DNA of 64,000 nt from an uncultured Pelagibacteraceae bacterium (GCA_902587295.1 CACIKS010000003.1:1-64000); one strand, 5' to 3'; counted from the first letter of the stretch, positions 21,662 through 31,235 are shown. Numbers and translations: made by a program. Notes: generated from the sequence alone by a model not told the origin.

Positions 21662-22228
21662 ATGACAAATATAAATGAAGAAAATAATCCTGATGAAATT
21701 AAGAAGAGTGATGAGAAAGAATTAACTCTTGAAGAAAAATTAAAAGAAACGGAAGATAAGCTTCTCAGATCTCTTGCTGAAATAGAAAATCAACGCAGTA
21801 GATTCGAGAAAGATATCAAAGAAGCAATAAATTTTGGTGGTTTTAACTTTGCTAAAGAAAATTTAGCAATATTAGACAATTTACAAAGAGCTCATACATC
21901 AATTAAAAACGATCCTGATCTAAAAGATAACAAGGATATAGATAAATTTCTTAAAAACATAGAGATTATTGAAAAAGATTTAGTATCAATTTTTAAAAAA
22001 AATAAAATCGAAAAAATTAATTCTATTAATAAAAAATTTGATCCAAATTTTCACCAGGCTATGACTGAAGTGGAAGATGACAGTACAAAACCAGGAACTA
22101 TCGTGCAAGAAATACAGGCAGGCTATATGTTTGGTGAAAGGTTGCTTAGACCAGCCTTGGTTGCTGTATCTAAAGAAATTACCAATAAAACCCCAAAAAA
22201 TCAGGATAAAAATAAAAAAAATCAGTAA
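21662..22228 (+). CDS. grpE: nucleotide exchange factor GrpE
   Basis: Coiled-coil N-terminus, NFDPNFHQAM-like motif and GYMFGERLLRPALVAVSK. Confidence 0.95.
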   Translation: MTNINEENNPDEIKKSDEKELTLEEKLKETEDKLLRSLAEIENQRSRFEKDIKEAINFGGFNFAKENLAILDNLQRAHTSIKNDPDLKDNKDIDKFLKNIEIIEKDLVSIFKKNKIEKINSINKKFDPNFHQAMTEVEDDSTKPGTIVQEIQAGYMFGERLLRPALVAVSKEITNKTPKNQDKNKKNQ

Positions 22229-22235
22229 AAACGAC

Positions 22236-22264
22236 CTTGCAGAAATACAAATAAACCCCATATA
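22236..22264 (+). promoter_or_regulatory. putative sigma-32 heat-shock promoter for dnaK
   Basis: CTTGCAG, 13-nt spacer, CCCCATATA, ending 9 nt before the dnaK ATG. Confidence 0.65.
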
Positions 22265-22273
22265 TAATTTATT

Positions 22274-24193
22274 ATGAGTAGAGTAATTGGAATAGATTTA
22301 GGAACTACAAATTCATGCGTTTCTGTAATGGAAGGTAAACAGGCCAAAGTTATTGAGAATGCTGAGGGTCAAAGAACAACACCATCTGTAGTTGCCTTTC
22401 TTGAAAAAGAAGAGAAGTTGGTTGGACAGCCTGCAAAAAGGCAAGCTGTAACCAATCCTAATAATACAATTTTTGCTGCCAAAAGACTTATAGGAAGAAC
22501 GTTTGATGATAAATCTGTAAAAAAAGATATTGAAAAAGTACCTTTTCAAATTGTGAAGTCAGACAAAAACGACGCATGGATTGAAGCAAGGGGCAAAAAA
22601 TATTCACCTTCACAAATATCTGCTTTTATTCTTCAAAAAATGAAAGAGACGGCTGAGAAGTACTTAGGACAACCAGTTACAAAAGCTGTAATAACAGTTC
22701 CAGCATATTTTAATGATGCACAAAGACAGGCAACAAAGGATGCAGGTAAAATAGCTGGTCTAGAAGTTTTAAGAATTATCAACGAACCTACTGCTGCATC
22801 TTTGGCATATGGTTTAGATAAAAAGGGAGGAAAAAAAATTGCAGTTTATGACCTTGGGGGAGGAACTTTTGATGTATCTATTTTAGAAATTGGAGATGGT
22901 GTCTTTGAGGTAAAATCTACAAATGGTGATACCTTTTTAGGAGGAGAAGATTTTGACGATACAATTGTGGATTATTTAGCCTCTGAATTCAAAAAAGATA
23001 GCGGAATTGACCTTAAAACTGATAAATTGGCATTGCAAAGATTAAAAGAAGCTGCTGAAAAAGCAAAAATAGAATTATCATCAGCTACTCAAACCGAAAT
23101 TAATCTTCCTTTTATTACTGCTGACAAAACAGGTCCAAAACATATTAATTTAAAATTTACTAGAGCTAAATTGGAAGCTCTTGTTGAAGGTTTGGTTGAA
23201 AGAACTTTAGAACCTTGCAAAATAGCTTTGAAAGATTCTGGTTTCTCAGCAGCTGAAATTAACGAAGTTGTTCTGGTTGGTGGAATGACTAGAATGCCAA
23301 AAATTGTTGAGACTGTTAAAAACTTTTTTGGAAAAGATCCAAACAAAAGTGTAAACCCAGATGAAGTAGTTGCAATGGGAGCTGCTATTCAAGCTGGTGT
23401 ACTACAAGGAGATGTAAAAGATGTATTACTTTTAGATGTTACTCCTTTGTCACTTGGTATTGAAACTCTTGGTGGAGTTTCAACTAAATTAATCGATAAG
23501 AATACAACTATACCAACAAAAAAAAGCCAAGTTTTCTCAACTGCTGAAGATAATCAACCTGCAGTATCAATAAGGGTTCTTCAAGGAGAAAGAGAAATGG
23601 CATCTGATAATAAAATTTTAGGGAATTTTGAACTTGTAGGAATCGCACCTGCGCCAAGGGGGGTTCCTCAAATTGAAGTAACTTTTGACATAGACGCGAA
23701 TGGTATTGTCAATGTATCTGCAAAAGATAAGGGTACTGGTAAAGAACAGAAAATACAAATTCAAGCGTCTGGGGGATTATCAGATGAGGAAATAAACAAA
23801 ATGGTTAAAGATGCTGAAGCTAATAAAGAAACGGATAAGAAAAAAAGAGAGTCTGTTGATGCTAGAAATCAAGCTGACACTATGATTCATACTACTGAAA
23901 AAAATCTTAAAGAACACGGCTCCAAAGTTAGTGAAACTGAAAAAAAAGCGATAGAAACTGCAGTTTCAGATCTGAAAAATGCATTGAAAGGAACCGATAC
24001 AGAAGAAGTAAAGAAAAAAACTCAGGCTTTAATACAGGCATCTATGAAACTAGGAGAAGCTGTATATAAAAGTCAGCAAAAAACTGATGATAAAACCTCA
24101 AATAGTAAAGATTCTAAAAACACAAAAGATAAAGATAATGTCGTTGATGCAGAGGTAGTAGACGCAAAAGAAGATAAAGAAAAAAGAGCCTAA
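22274..24193 (+). CDS. dnaK: molecular chaperone DnaK
   Basis: [21 protein letters not shown] and full Hsp70 architecture. Confidence 0.99.
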   Translation: MSRVIGIDLGTTNSCVSVMEGKQAKVIENAEGQRTTPSVVAFLEKEEKLVGQPAKRQAVTNPNNTIFAAKRLIGRTFDDKSVKKDIEKVPFQIVKSDKNDAWIEARGKKYSPSQISAFILQKMKETAEKYLGQPVTKAVITVPAYFNDAQRQATKDAGKIAGLEVLRIINEPTAASLAYGLDKKGGKKIAVYDLGGGTFDVSILEIGDGVFEVKSTNGDTFLGGEDFDDTIVDYLASEFKKDSGIDLKTDKLALQRLKEAAEKAKIELSSATQTEINLPFITADKTGPKHINLKFTRAKLEALVEGLVERTLEPCKIALKDSGFSAAEINEVVLVGGMTRMPKIVETVKNFFGKDPNKSVNPDEVVAMGAAIQAGVLQGDVKDVLLLDVTPLSLGIETLGGVSTKLIDKNTTIPTKKSQVFSTAEDNQPAVSIRVLQGEREMASDNKILGNFELVGIAPAPRGVPQIEVTFDIDANGIVNVSAKDKGTGKEQKIQIQASGGLSDEEINKMVKDAEANKETDKKKRESVDARNQADTMIHTTEKNLKEHGSKVSETEKKAIETAVSDLKNALKGTDTEEVKKKTQALIQASMKLGEAVYKSQQKTDDKTSNSKDSKNTKDKDNVVDAEVVDAKEDKEKRA

Positions 24194-24221
24194 GACAAAT
24201 TGATTAGGAGCATAGCTTCTT

Positions 24222-25361
24222 ATGGCAAAAAGAGATTATTATGATGTCTTGGGCATAGACAGATCAGCTAAAAAAGAAGAGATCAAAAAATCCTATAGAA
24301 AACTAGCACTTAAATATCATCCAGATAAAAATAAAGGCAATAAAGAGTCGGAAGAAAAATTTAAAGAGGCAAGCGAAGCTTATCACGTACTCTCTGATGA
24401 TAAAAGAAAAGCCAATTATGATCAATTTGGGCACGCAGCTTTTCAGGGAGCAGGTGGCCAAGGTGGATTTGGAAACTTTGATTTTTCTTCTTCCTTTTCA
24501 GATATATTTGAAGACGTATTCGGGGATTTGGGGGATTTTGGTTTTTCTACAACTGGAAGATCCAGAAGGAGTAGATCAAATAATAGGGGTAGTGATTTAA
24601 GATATGATATTTCAATAGATCTAAATGACGCTTTTACCGGAACTGAAAAAAAAATAAATTATACTACATATAAAAAGTGTAAAACATGTACAGGCAGCGG
24701 CGCTAAACCTGGCTCTAAAGCATCTGCTTGTAAAAGCTGTAATGGACAGGGCAGAGTTAGATCAAACCAAGGATTTTTTACCATACAGCAGACATGCCCC
24801 CAGTGCGGAGGTGAAGGTGAGGAAATTAGCAATCCCTGTACTATTTGTAGTGGAATAGGAAAAGTTCAATCAAACGAAACAATATCTATAAAAATACCTA
24901 AAGGAGTGGATGACGGGACAAGAATCAGATTGGCAGGAAAAGGTGAGGCAGGAACTAAGGGTGGAATTAACGGAGATCTTTATTTGTTTGTTTCAGTAGA
25001 ATCTCACAATCTTTTTAAGAGATCAGAGGAAAATCTATATTACGAACTTCCAATTTCTATTACAGATGCTGCTTTAGGAACAACAGTTGAAGTACCTTCA
25101 ATTGATGGTGGAAAAACAAAAATTAAAATTCCATCTGGAACCCAAAGTGGAAAACAGTTAAGACTTAAAGGAAAAGGAATGCCTATTTTAAGAAGGAATT
25201 TATCAGGTGATTTATATATAAGAATTATAACTGAAGTGCCAACATATTTAACAAAAAGACAGAAAGAATTACTCTCTGAATTTAAAAATTTAGAAGACTC
25301 AAAATCAAACCCTTTAATTAAAAGTTTTTTTGAAAAAGCTAAAAAATTTTGGAAAAATTAA
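24222..25361 (+). CDS. dnaJ: molecular chaperone DnaJ
   Basis: J domain with HPD; four CxxCxGxG zinc repeats. Confidence 0.99.
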   Translation: MAKRDYYDVLGIDRSAKKEEIKKSYRKLALKYHPDKNKGNKESEEKFKEASEAYHVLSDDKRKANYDQFGHAAFQGAGGQGGFGNFDFSSSFSDIFEDVFGDLGDFGFSTTGRSRRSRSNNRGSDLRYDISIDLNDAFTGTEKKINYTTYKKCKTCTGSGAKPGSKASACKSCNGQGRVRSNQGFFTIQQTCPQCGGEGEEISNPCTICSGIGKVQSNETISIKIPKGVDDGTRIRLAGKGEAGTKGGINGDLYLFVSVESHNLFKRSEENLYYELPISITDAALGTTVEVPSIDGGKTKIKIPSGTQSGKQLRLKGKGMPILRRNLSGDLYIRIITEVPTYLTKRQKELLSEFKNLEDSKSNPLIKSFFEKAKKFWKN

Positions 25362-26138
25362 ATGAAAAAAATTAATTTAACTATAACTGGTTGTCTTGGA
25401 AGAATGGGACAGCAGCTTATTAAATCATCTAAGAAAAATAAAAATTTTAAAATTATTTCTGTTACAGAAAGTAAAATATTAAGTAAGAAAATATTAGGTT
25501 TTAAAACACAACTTAATTCAATTGCTGCATTTAAAAATACAGACATTATAATAGATTTTACGACTCCAAAATGTACTTTGGAAGTTCTTAAAATTGCATC
25601 AAAATTAAAAAAAAAGGTAATTATTGGAACCACTGGATTTTCTAGAAACGAAGAAAAATTAATAAAAAGATATTCAAAAAAGATACCTATACTTAAAGCG
25701 GGAAATATGAGTATAGGTGTAAATTTAATTGTTTATTTAACTGAAATTGCATCAAGATCCCTTAGTAGTAATTTTTTAAGCAAAATTTACGAAGTTCACC
25801 ACAAGAAAAAGAAGGATCATCCTTCCGGAACAGCGCTTATGTTAGGAAGGGGTATAGCTTTAGGAAAAAATGAAAATTTAAATAGATTGATGGGATCTAA
25901 ATTTCTTAACAAAAGGTCTTTTCCTTTTGGAAAAAAAATCAATTTTAACTCTTTAAGAAAAGGAAAAATAATTGGCGAGCATGAAGTAAAATTTTCCAGT
26001 GGAAAAGAAATAGTAACCATAAATCATGAAGCTTTTGATAGAAGTTTATACTCTGAAGGTGCTTTGACTGCTTCAAAATGGTTAATAAATAAAAAACCTG
26101 GTTTATACTCAATGCGAAATGTTTTAAATTTTAAATAA
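25362..26138 (+). CDS. dapB: 4-hydroxy-tetrahydrodipicolinate reductase
   Basis: GCLGRMGQQL, EVHHKKKKDHPSGTAL. Confidence 0.96.
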   Translation: MKKINLTITGCLGRMGQQLIKSSKKNKNFKIISVTESKILSKKILGFKTQLNSIAAFKNTDIIIDFTTPKCTLEVLKIASKLKKKVIIGTTGFSRNEEKLIKRYSKKIPILKAGNMSIGVNLIVYLTEIASRSLSSNFLSKIYEVHHKKKKDHPSGTALMLGRGIALGKNENLNRLMGSKFLNKRSFPFGKKINFNSLRKGKIIGEHEVKFSSGKEIVTINHEAFDRSLYSEGALTASKWLINKKPGLYSMRNVLNFK

Positions 26139-26147
26139 TTTAAAACA

Positions 26148-26798
26148 ATGAAATCTAAAAGAGCAAAAATAATACTTAAAATTTTAAATAAAATTTATCC
26201 AAAAACTCCGATACCATTACAACATAAAAATACTTTTACCTTATTGTTATCCGTTGCATTATCAGCGCAGACTACGGATGTTAATGTAAATAATGTTACA
26301 AAAAATATATATTCAAAATATTATAAACCAGAACATTTTGTTAAATTGGGAAGAAAAAAAATAGAAAGATTGATTAAAAGAATTGGACTTTTTAGAAACA
26401 AGGCAAAAAGTGTATTCTTATTATCTAAACAACTAATTAAGAGACATAATGGAAAAGTTCCAAAAAACTTTAAGGACCTAGAGAATCTTCATGGGGTCGG
26501 ACATAAAACTGCCAGTGTAATTATGTCACAAAAATTTGGTATTCCAGCATTTCCTGTTGATACTCATATTCATCGTTTAGCACAAAGATGGGGCCTCAGT
26601 AATGGAAAAAACGTTATTCAGACAGAAAAGGATTTAAAAAAAATTTTTCCAAAGAAAAGTTGGAACAAGCTTCATCTTCAAATAATTTATTATGGAAGAG
26701 AATATTGCAAAGCAAGAGAGTGTTATGGACTGACTTGTAAAATTTGTACTACTTGTTATCCTTTGCGAAAAAGACCGATAAAAACAAAGAAAGCCTAG
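26148..26798 (+). CDS. nth: endonuclease III
   Basis: LHGVGHKTASVI HhH, VDTHIHRLAQRWG, C-terminal Cys cluster for FeS. Confidence 0.96.
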   Translation: MKSKRAKIILKILNKIYPKTPIPLQHKNTFTLLLSVALSAQTTDVNVNNVTKNIYSKYYKPEHFVKLGRKKIERLIKRIGLFRNKAKSVFLLSKQLIKRHNGKVPKNFKDLENLHGVGHKTASVIMSQKFGIPAFPVDTHIHRLAQRWGLSNGKNVIQTEKDLKKIFPKKSWNKLHLQIIYYGREYCKARECYGLTCKICTTCYPLRKRPIKTKKA

Positions 26799-26799
26799 T

Positions 26800-27729
26800 A
26801 TGAAAATTTTAGGAATTGGAAATGCAATCGTTGATGTTATCTGCGAAGTTGATGAAATTTTTTTAAATAAAAATAATCTTAAAAAAAGCACTATGAAATT
26901 GGTCGATGAAAATGAATTTAAAAAACTCCTATCTAAATTAAATATTAAAGAAACAATTTCTGGAGGATCAATCGCCAATTCTGTTGTTGGCCTTTCTCAA
27001 TTGGGAAATGATGTTGGTTTTATAGGAAAAATCAATGATGATGATCTTGGAAAGAAATACGAACAAGGTTTAAGAAAAGAAAATGTAAAATATTTCTACT
27101 CTAAAAAAAAAGAGAGTTATCCTACTGGAACTTGCTTAGTCCTCATAACTCCAGACTCTGAGAGAACAATGTGTACTTATTTAGGAATAGCCGGAAAAAT
27201 AAATGAAGGTGATATTGATGTTAGTGCCGTCAAAAATAGTGAAATAACATTTTTAGAAGGTTACCTTTGGGACGCAGGCGAACCTAAAAAAGCTTTCGAA
27301 AAAGCAATCATTAACTCCGATAAAGTTGCTATGTCTTTATCTGACCAATTTTGTGTTGATCGACATAAGACAGATTTTTTAGAATTAGTTAAAAATAAAT
27401 TGGATATAACTTTTGCAAATGAACAAGAGATTTTTTCTTTGATTGGAGCAAAAAGTTTTAAAGATGTGATTGATTTTGGAAAAAATTTAGCAAAAATTAT
27501 GGTTATTACAAGGGGGGAAAAAGGAAGTGTTGTGATTGATAAAAATAATTTATTCGAATGTGATTCACAAAAAAATTTAAAAATCAAAGATTTAACAGGT
27601 GCGGGAGATCTTTTTGCTGCAGGATTTTTGCACGGATATTTGAACGGTTTAGACTTGCAAAAATGTTTAATAAAAGGAACTGAAATGTCATCAAAAATAA
27701 TACAAAAAATTGGAGCTAGACTTTCTTAA
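26800..27729 (+). CDS. PfkB-family sugar/adenosine kinase
   Basis: GGSIANSVVGLSQLG, DLTGAGDLFAAGFLHG. Confidence 0.9.
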   Translation: MKILGIGNAIVDVICEVDEIFLNKNNLKKSTMKLVDENEFKKLLSKLNIKETISGGSIANSVVGLSQLGNDVGFIGKINDDDLGKKYEQGLRKENVKYFYSKKKESYPTGTCLVLITPDSERTMCTYLGIAGKINEGDIDVSAVKNSEITFLEGYLWDAGEPKKAFEKAIINSDKVAMSLSDQFCVDRHKTDFLELVKNKLDITFANEQEIFSLIGAKSFKDVIDFGKNLAKIMVITRGEKGSVVIDKNNLFECDSQKNLKIKDLTGAGDLFAAGFLHGYLNGLDLQKCLIKGTEMSSKIIQKIGARLS

Positions 27730-27832
27730 ATTTTTTTCTATTGTAACTTCCCTTGCCTTTCTTGGGTTTAACAATTCTTTTACTGTATTTTTTAGAAAAT
27801 AAATCTTTTGCAATAGCATTTCTTTTTTTCAC
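27716..27832 (-). CDS. arfA: ArfA-like alternative ribosome-rescue factor (38 aa, GTG start)
   Basis: Not in ORF track. Reverse-strand translation MKKRNAIAKDLFSKKYSKRIVKPKKGKGSYNRKKFKKV carries the KKGKGSYxRK motif of ArfA. Start overlaps the upstream gene's stop (GTGA). Confidence 0.75.
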   Translation of the reverse strand: MKKRNAIAKDLFSKKYSKRIVKPKKGKGSYNRKKFKKV

Positions 27833-28461
27833 AGAGAATACCCTTCTGAGGTATTTTTTATAAAATTATTGTCTCCAAAATTATCTTTTATTTTCTGTCT
27901 CAATCTGTAGATATGCGTTTCTACAGTATGTGTGTCAGTATCTGAAGAATAAGACCAAATATTTTTTAGAATATAATTTTTACTTAAAGGTTTTTGAAAA
28001 GAATTTAGTGCATCAATAAAATTAATTTCTTTTTCAGTTATTTTAAGGACTTTATTATTTTTTTTTAACAATCTCTCATTTTTATCTAAAATATATTCTT
28101 TTATCTTAATTAAGGAATTTTTATTAAATTCATATCTTTTGCATAATTCAATTACCTCCTGATTAAATTGAGAAATATTTAATGGAAACTTAAAAATTTT
28201 TTCAAATTGATTTTTTGTATTTTTTTTTTGATTTTGTTTCTGAATAAAAATCTTTGGAATATCTATGTTATTTAAGGGTAATTTTTTTTCTAGATCGGTT
28301 TCAATTATAATCGCATTGTATTTATTTTCTGTTAATTTTTTAAAATCGTTGTTTATATAGTGTAGTGTAAATGAAAAAAAGGATTTTATTTCTTCAATAG
28401 ACTTGGTAAAATTTTCGCTTGAGATTAAAGCAATGTTAACGTTATATTTTTGTTTATGCAT
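27829..28461 (-). CDS. OmpR/PhoB-type winged-helix regulator with degenerate receiver domain
   Basis: C-terminal TVETHIYRLRQKIKDN...FIKNTSEGYSL is typical; the receiver part lacks the acidic pocket. Confidence 0.8.
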   Translation of the reverse strand: MHKQKYNVNIALISSENFTKSIEEIKSFFSFTLHYINNDFKKLTENKYNAIIIETDLEKKLPLNNIDIPKIFIQKQNQKKNTKNQFEKIFKFPLNISQFNQEVIELCKRYEFNKNSLIKIKEYILDKNERLLKKNNKVLKITEKEINFIDALNSFQKPLSKNYILKNIWSYSSDTDTHTVETHIYRLRQKIKDNFGDNNFIKNTSEGYSL

Positions 28462-28947
28462 ATACTTTTAAAAAATAAGATTCTTTACTTTTATAACTAT
28501 AAGATTAAATGCTCAATAGGAAAAAGAGGGTTAACAGAAAAAAAAAGAGAGGGCGACTTAAAAACTCCTAGAGGCAGTTTTAAATTTAAGTTTTTGCTCT
28601 TTAGAAAAGATAGAATCAAGAAATTTAATTGTAAGTTAAAAAAGAGAGAAATATTGAAAAATATGGGCTGGTGTGATGATCCAAGGTCAAAAAAATACAA
28701 TACTTTAATTACATTTCCATTCAAGAATGGTGCTGAACATTTATATTTAAAAAAAAATATTTATGATCTTGTTTTAGTAATTAATTATAACACAAATCCA
28801 GTTTTTAAAAATAAAGGAAGTGCCATTTTTCTTCACCTTACGAACAAAAATTTTTCTCCCACAAAAGGCTGCATAGCAATTTCGAAGAAATATTTTTTAA
28901 GAATTTTACCTTTAATTAATGAAAAAACGAAATTATTAATTGTTTAA
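28456..28947 (+). CDS. L,D-transpeptidase (YkuD) family protein
   Basis: GSAIFLHLTNKNFSPTKGCIAISKKY matches the H...S.GC catalytic motif. Start set at ATG 28456; track start is 28450 (TTG). Confidence 0.78.
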   Translation: MHILLKNKILYFYNYKIKCSIGKRGLTEKKREGDLKTPRGSFKFKFLLFRKDRIKKFNCKLKKREILKNMGWCDDPRSKKYNTLITFPFKNGAEHLYLKKNIYDLVLVINYNTNPVFKNKGSAIFLHLTNKNFSPTKGCIAISKKYFLRILPLINEKTKLLIV

Positions 28948-29603
28948 ACTCTTGGACCAAATATTTCTGAACCAATTCTTAAAAATGTTGATTTATACTT
29001 CAAAGCTATTTCATAATCAGACGACATTCCCATACTTAAATGTTTTAGACCTAGTTTGAAATTTAATTCTGAAATATTTTTAAAATATTTTTCTACATTC
29101 CCATCGTTAGGAGGTAAAACCATAAGCCCTATAACATTTAAGTCTAGCTCAGTTTTACAATAATTTAAGAAATTATTTGTATTTTTAACTAATATTCCAG
29201 CTTTTTGAGCTTCATCTCCAATATTAACTTGGATAAAATAAAATAATTTTTTTTTTAATTCTAATTCTCTTTTTTTGAGAGAATTAGCCAATTTAATACT
29301 ATCTAAAGAGTGAATGTAATCAAATATTTCTACAGCCTTTTTTGTTTTGTTTGATTGCAACTTTCCTACCATATGAAGCTTAATTTCTTTGTTTTCTTTT
29401 TTTATTTCAGTCCATTTATTTTCAGCCTCTTGGACTTTATTTTCTCCAAAATGTAAGTGTCCATAATCCAATAATGGCCTGATTTTATTAATTGAAAAAG
29501 TTTTGGAGACACAAATAACTTGAGGTTTATTGTTATGTATATTTGATATTTTTTTTATATTACCTTGTATTGATATAAGTTTGTTTATACTTTCTTCAGA
29601 CAT
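28944..29603 (-). CDS. YggS family PLP-binding protein
   Basis: VCVSKTFSINKIRPLLDYGHLHFGENKVQEAENKW, LSMGMSSDYEIAL, RIGSEIFG. Confidence 0.94.
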   Translation of the reverse strand: MSEESINKLISIQGNIKKISNIHNNKPQVICVSKTFSINKIRPLLDYGHLHFGENKVQEAENKWTEIKKENKEIKLHMVGKLQSNKTKKAVEIFDYIHSLDSIKLANSLKKRELELKKKLFYFIQVNIGDEAQKAGILVKNTNNFLNYCKTELDLNVIGLMVLPPNDGNVEKYFKNISELNFKLGLKHLSMGMSSDYEIALKYKSTFLRIGSEIFGPRV

Positions 29604-30189
29604 GATTTACAAAAAAAAATATTTATACTTTTTGATTAATAATTTAAGTGAGATTAACTTAGATTATGCAAAAAAAATAGGTGCTATTTTAATTTTAAGG
29701 AATACTCAAAAGTATAAACCTCAAGATTTATTAAGGTTTAAATCAAAATGTGATAGCAGGAAATTGGACCTTTTCATTGCTAATGATGTGAAAACCTTGT
29801 TTCTTTTAAAATCAAATAAGTTTTACATATCTTCTTATAATAAAAGTCAATATTGGGACTTAAGCAAAAAAAACAAAAAATTAACAATAGTTGGAAGCGC
29901 GCATAGTGTTTCTGAAATAAATGAAAAATTAAGACAAGGTTGTAAACAGATTTTTTTATCAAGACTATTCAAAACAAAGTATAAAAATAAAAAAGGTTAT
30001 TTAGGTACTACTAAATTTAATTTATTATCAAGAAGTTTTGCAACTCAATTTGTAGCTTTAGGTGGTATTAATGAAGGAAATTTTAATCAAACTAAGAGGT
30101 TAAATAGTGTGGGTTTAGCTTTATCTTCAGATAAAAAAAAAGCCGGTAAATACATACCGGCTTTTTTTAAAAAAGTTTTTAAACCTTAA
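29602..30189 (+). CDS. divergent thiamine-phosphate synthase/TenI-like protein
   Basis: TIM-barrel with GSAHSVSEINEKLRQGCKQIFLSRLFKT and FVALGGINEGNF; several canonical ThiE residues not recognisable. Start set at in-frame ATG. Confidence 0.7.
   Translation: MIYKKKYLYFLINNLSEINLDYAKKIGAILILRNTQKYKPQDLLRFKSKCDSRKLDLFIANDVKTLFLLKSNKFYISSYNKSQYWDLSKKNKKLTIVGSAHSVSEINEKLRQGCKQIFLSRLFKTKYKNKKGYLGTTKFNLLSRSFATQFVALGGINEGNFNQTKRLNSVGLALSSDKKKAGKYIPAFFKKVFKP
30135..30168. terminator. bidirectional intrinsic terminator
   Basis: AAAAAAAGCCGGTA-AATACA-TACCGGCTTTTTTT: perfect 14-bp stem, U-tract on both strands, between convergent genes and inside the upstream CDS. Confidence 0.85.
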
Positions 30190-31202
30190 AATGCGACTGA
30201 CATCTGTACAGATGTTGCAGACTGAGTTCTGCCTCTTGTATAAGCAGCATTATCAGCTTCAGCATCAAGTACACCGATAGTCATTCCGCCAACTGTGTAT
30301 GATAAGCTTATAGAATCAATTTCTTGATCTACAGCGTCACCAACAGCATCGCTAGACTTTCTTGACTCAATTCTATTGTAAGATACTGACAGATCGTCTG
30401 ATATCGCGTAAGACACACCAACATATTCGTTTAAATATGCTGTCTCAGCTGTACCACTAGATGCTACTGCACCTTTTTGGTAACCAACTGTGAAACCGCC
30501 TATTGCATATGTTGCATAAGCTGTTCCTTCATCTACGCCTTGATCAGCTGCTAAAATGTCGTTTTTGCTTAACTTAGAGTATCCAAGACCGATATTTAAA
30601 CCTTCAACGGCTGGAACTGCACCAGTTAACACAACGTCATATCCATCATCATTAGCTTGTGTACCAGCAACATCTCCTGATGTACCTTTTTCGTTTGCAG
30701 CATCACCAGTACCATGTTTTGGAACATACATAGCATCAAGTGTAAAACCTGATCCACCTATGTCTGCTAATGTGTATCTAATACCATATGTTCCGTTCAC
30801 ACCAGCTACGTCATCGATAGAACCCACTGCAGCATTTGCTTCTTCAAATGCGATAGGAGTTTTATCATCAATAGCATCTAATGGAGAACCAGTAGATGTT
30901 AATGCAAGAGTAGCAGAACCTAACATTGGCAAGTTTGAAAATACAAGTTCACTGTCGTTGTATGCAAATGCACCAGTAACAGTTTGTTTGTATGCAAGAG
31001 AAGTACCATTATCTAATTCACCTGAACCAGTAATAGATAGCTCTTTGTTTAAACCAAAAGGGTTACCAGTTGTATTGTAACCACCAAGGTTTGTGTAAGA
31101 GGCAATCATGCTACCAGTGATGCTCACATCACCTGCATTTGCAGATGTAAATGCAAGAGCACCAGCTAATGCTGATATACCCGCTTTTGTTACGTTTTTC
31201 AT
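30186..31202 (-). CDS. outer-membrane porin
   Basis: Signal peptide MKNVTKAGISALAGALAFTSANAGDVSITGS, beta-barrel pattern, C-terminal Phe (VQMSVAF). GGAG RBS upstream of ATG at 31202; track start 31271 is over-extended. Confidence 0.88.
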   Translation of the reverse strand: MKNVTKAGISALAGALAFTSANAGDVSITGSMIASYTNLGGYNTTGNPFGLNKELSITGSGELDNGTSLAYKQTVTGAFAYNDSELVFSNLPMLGSATLALTSTGSPLDAIDDKTPIAFEEANAAVGSIDDVAGVNGTYGIRYTLADIGGSGFTLDAMYVPKHGTGDAANEKGTSGDVAGTQANDDGYDVVLTGAVPAVEGLNIGLGYSKLSKNDILAADQGVDEGTAYATYAIGGFTVGYQKGAVASSGTAETAYLNEYVGVSYAISDDLSVSYNRIESRKSSDAVGDAVDQEIDSISLSYTVGGMTIGVLDAEADNAAYTRGRTQSATSVQMSVAF

Positions 31203-31219
31203 GTTTATCTCCATATTAT

Positions 31220-31235
31220 GTTTATTTAAATAAAC
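31220..31235. promoter_or_regulatory. 16-bp perfect palindrome upstream of porin
   Basis: GTTTATTTAAATAAAC, 17 nt upstream of the porin ATG. Confidence 0.5.

Noticed and set aside
24600-24870. Repeated Cys/Gly-rich units resembling a nucleotide repeat array
   Set aside because: These are the four CxxCxGxG zinc-binding repeats of DnaJ, not a DNA repeat element or CRISPR.
30556-31080. 174-aa ORF opposite the porin
   Set aside because: Low-complexity Pro/Ser translation mirroring porin codon usage; no RBS or homology cue.
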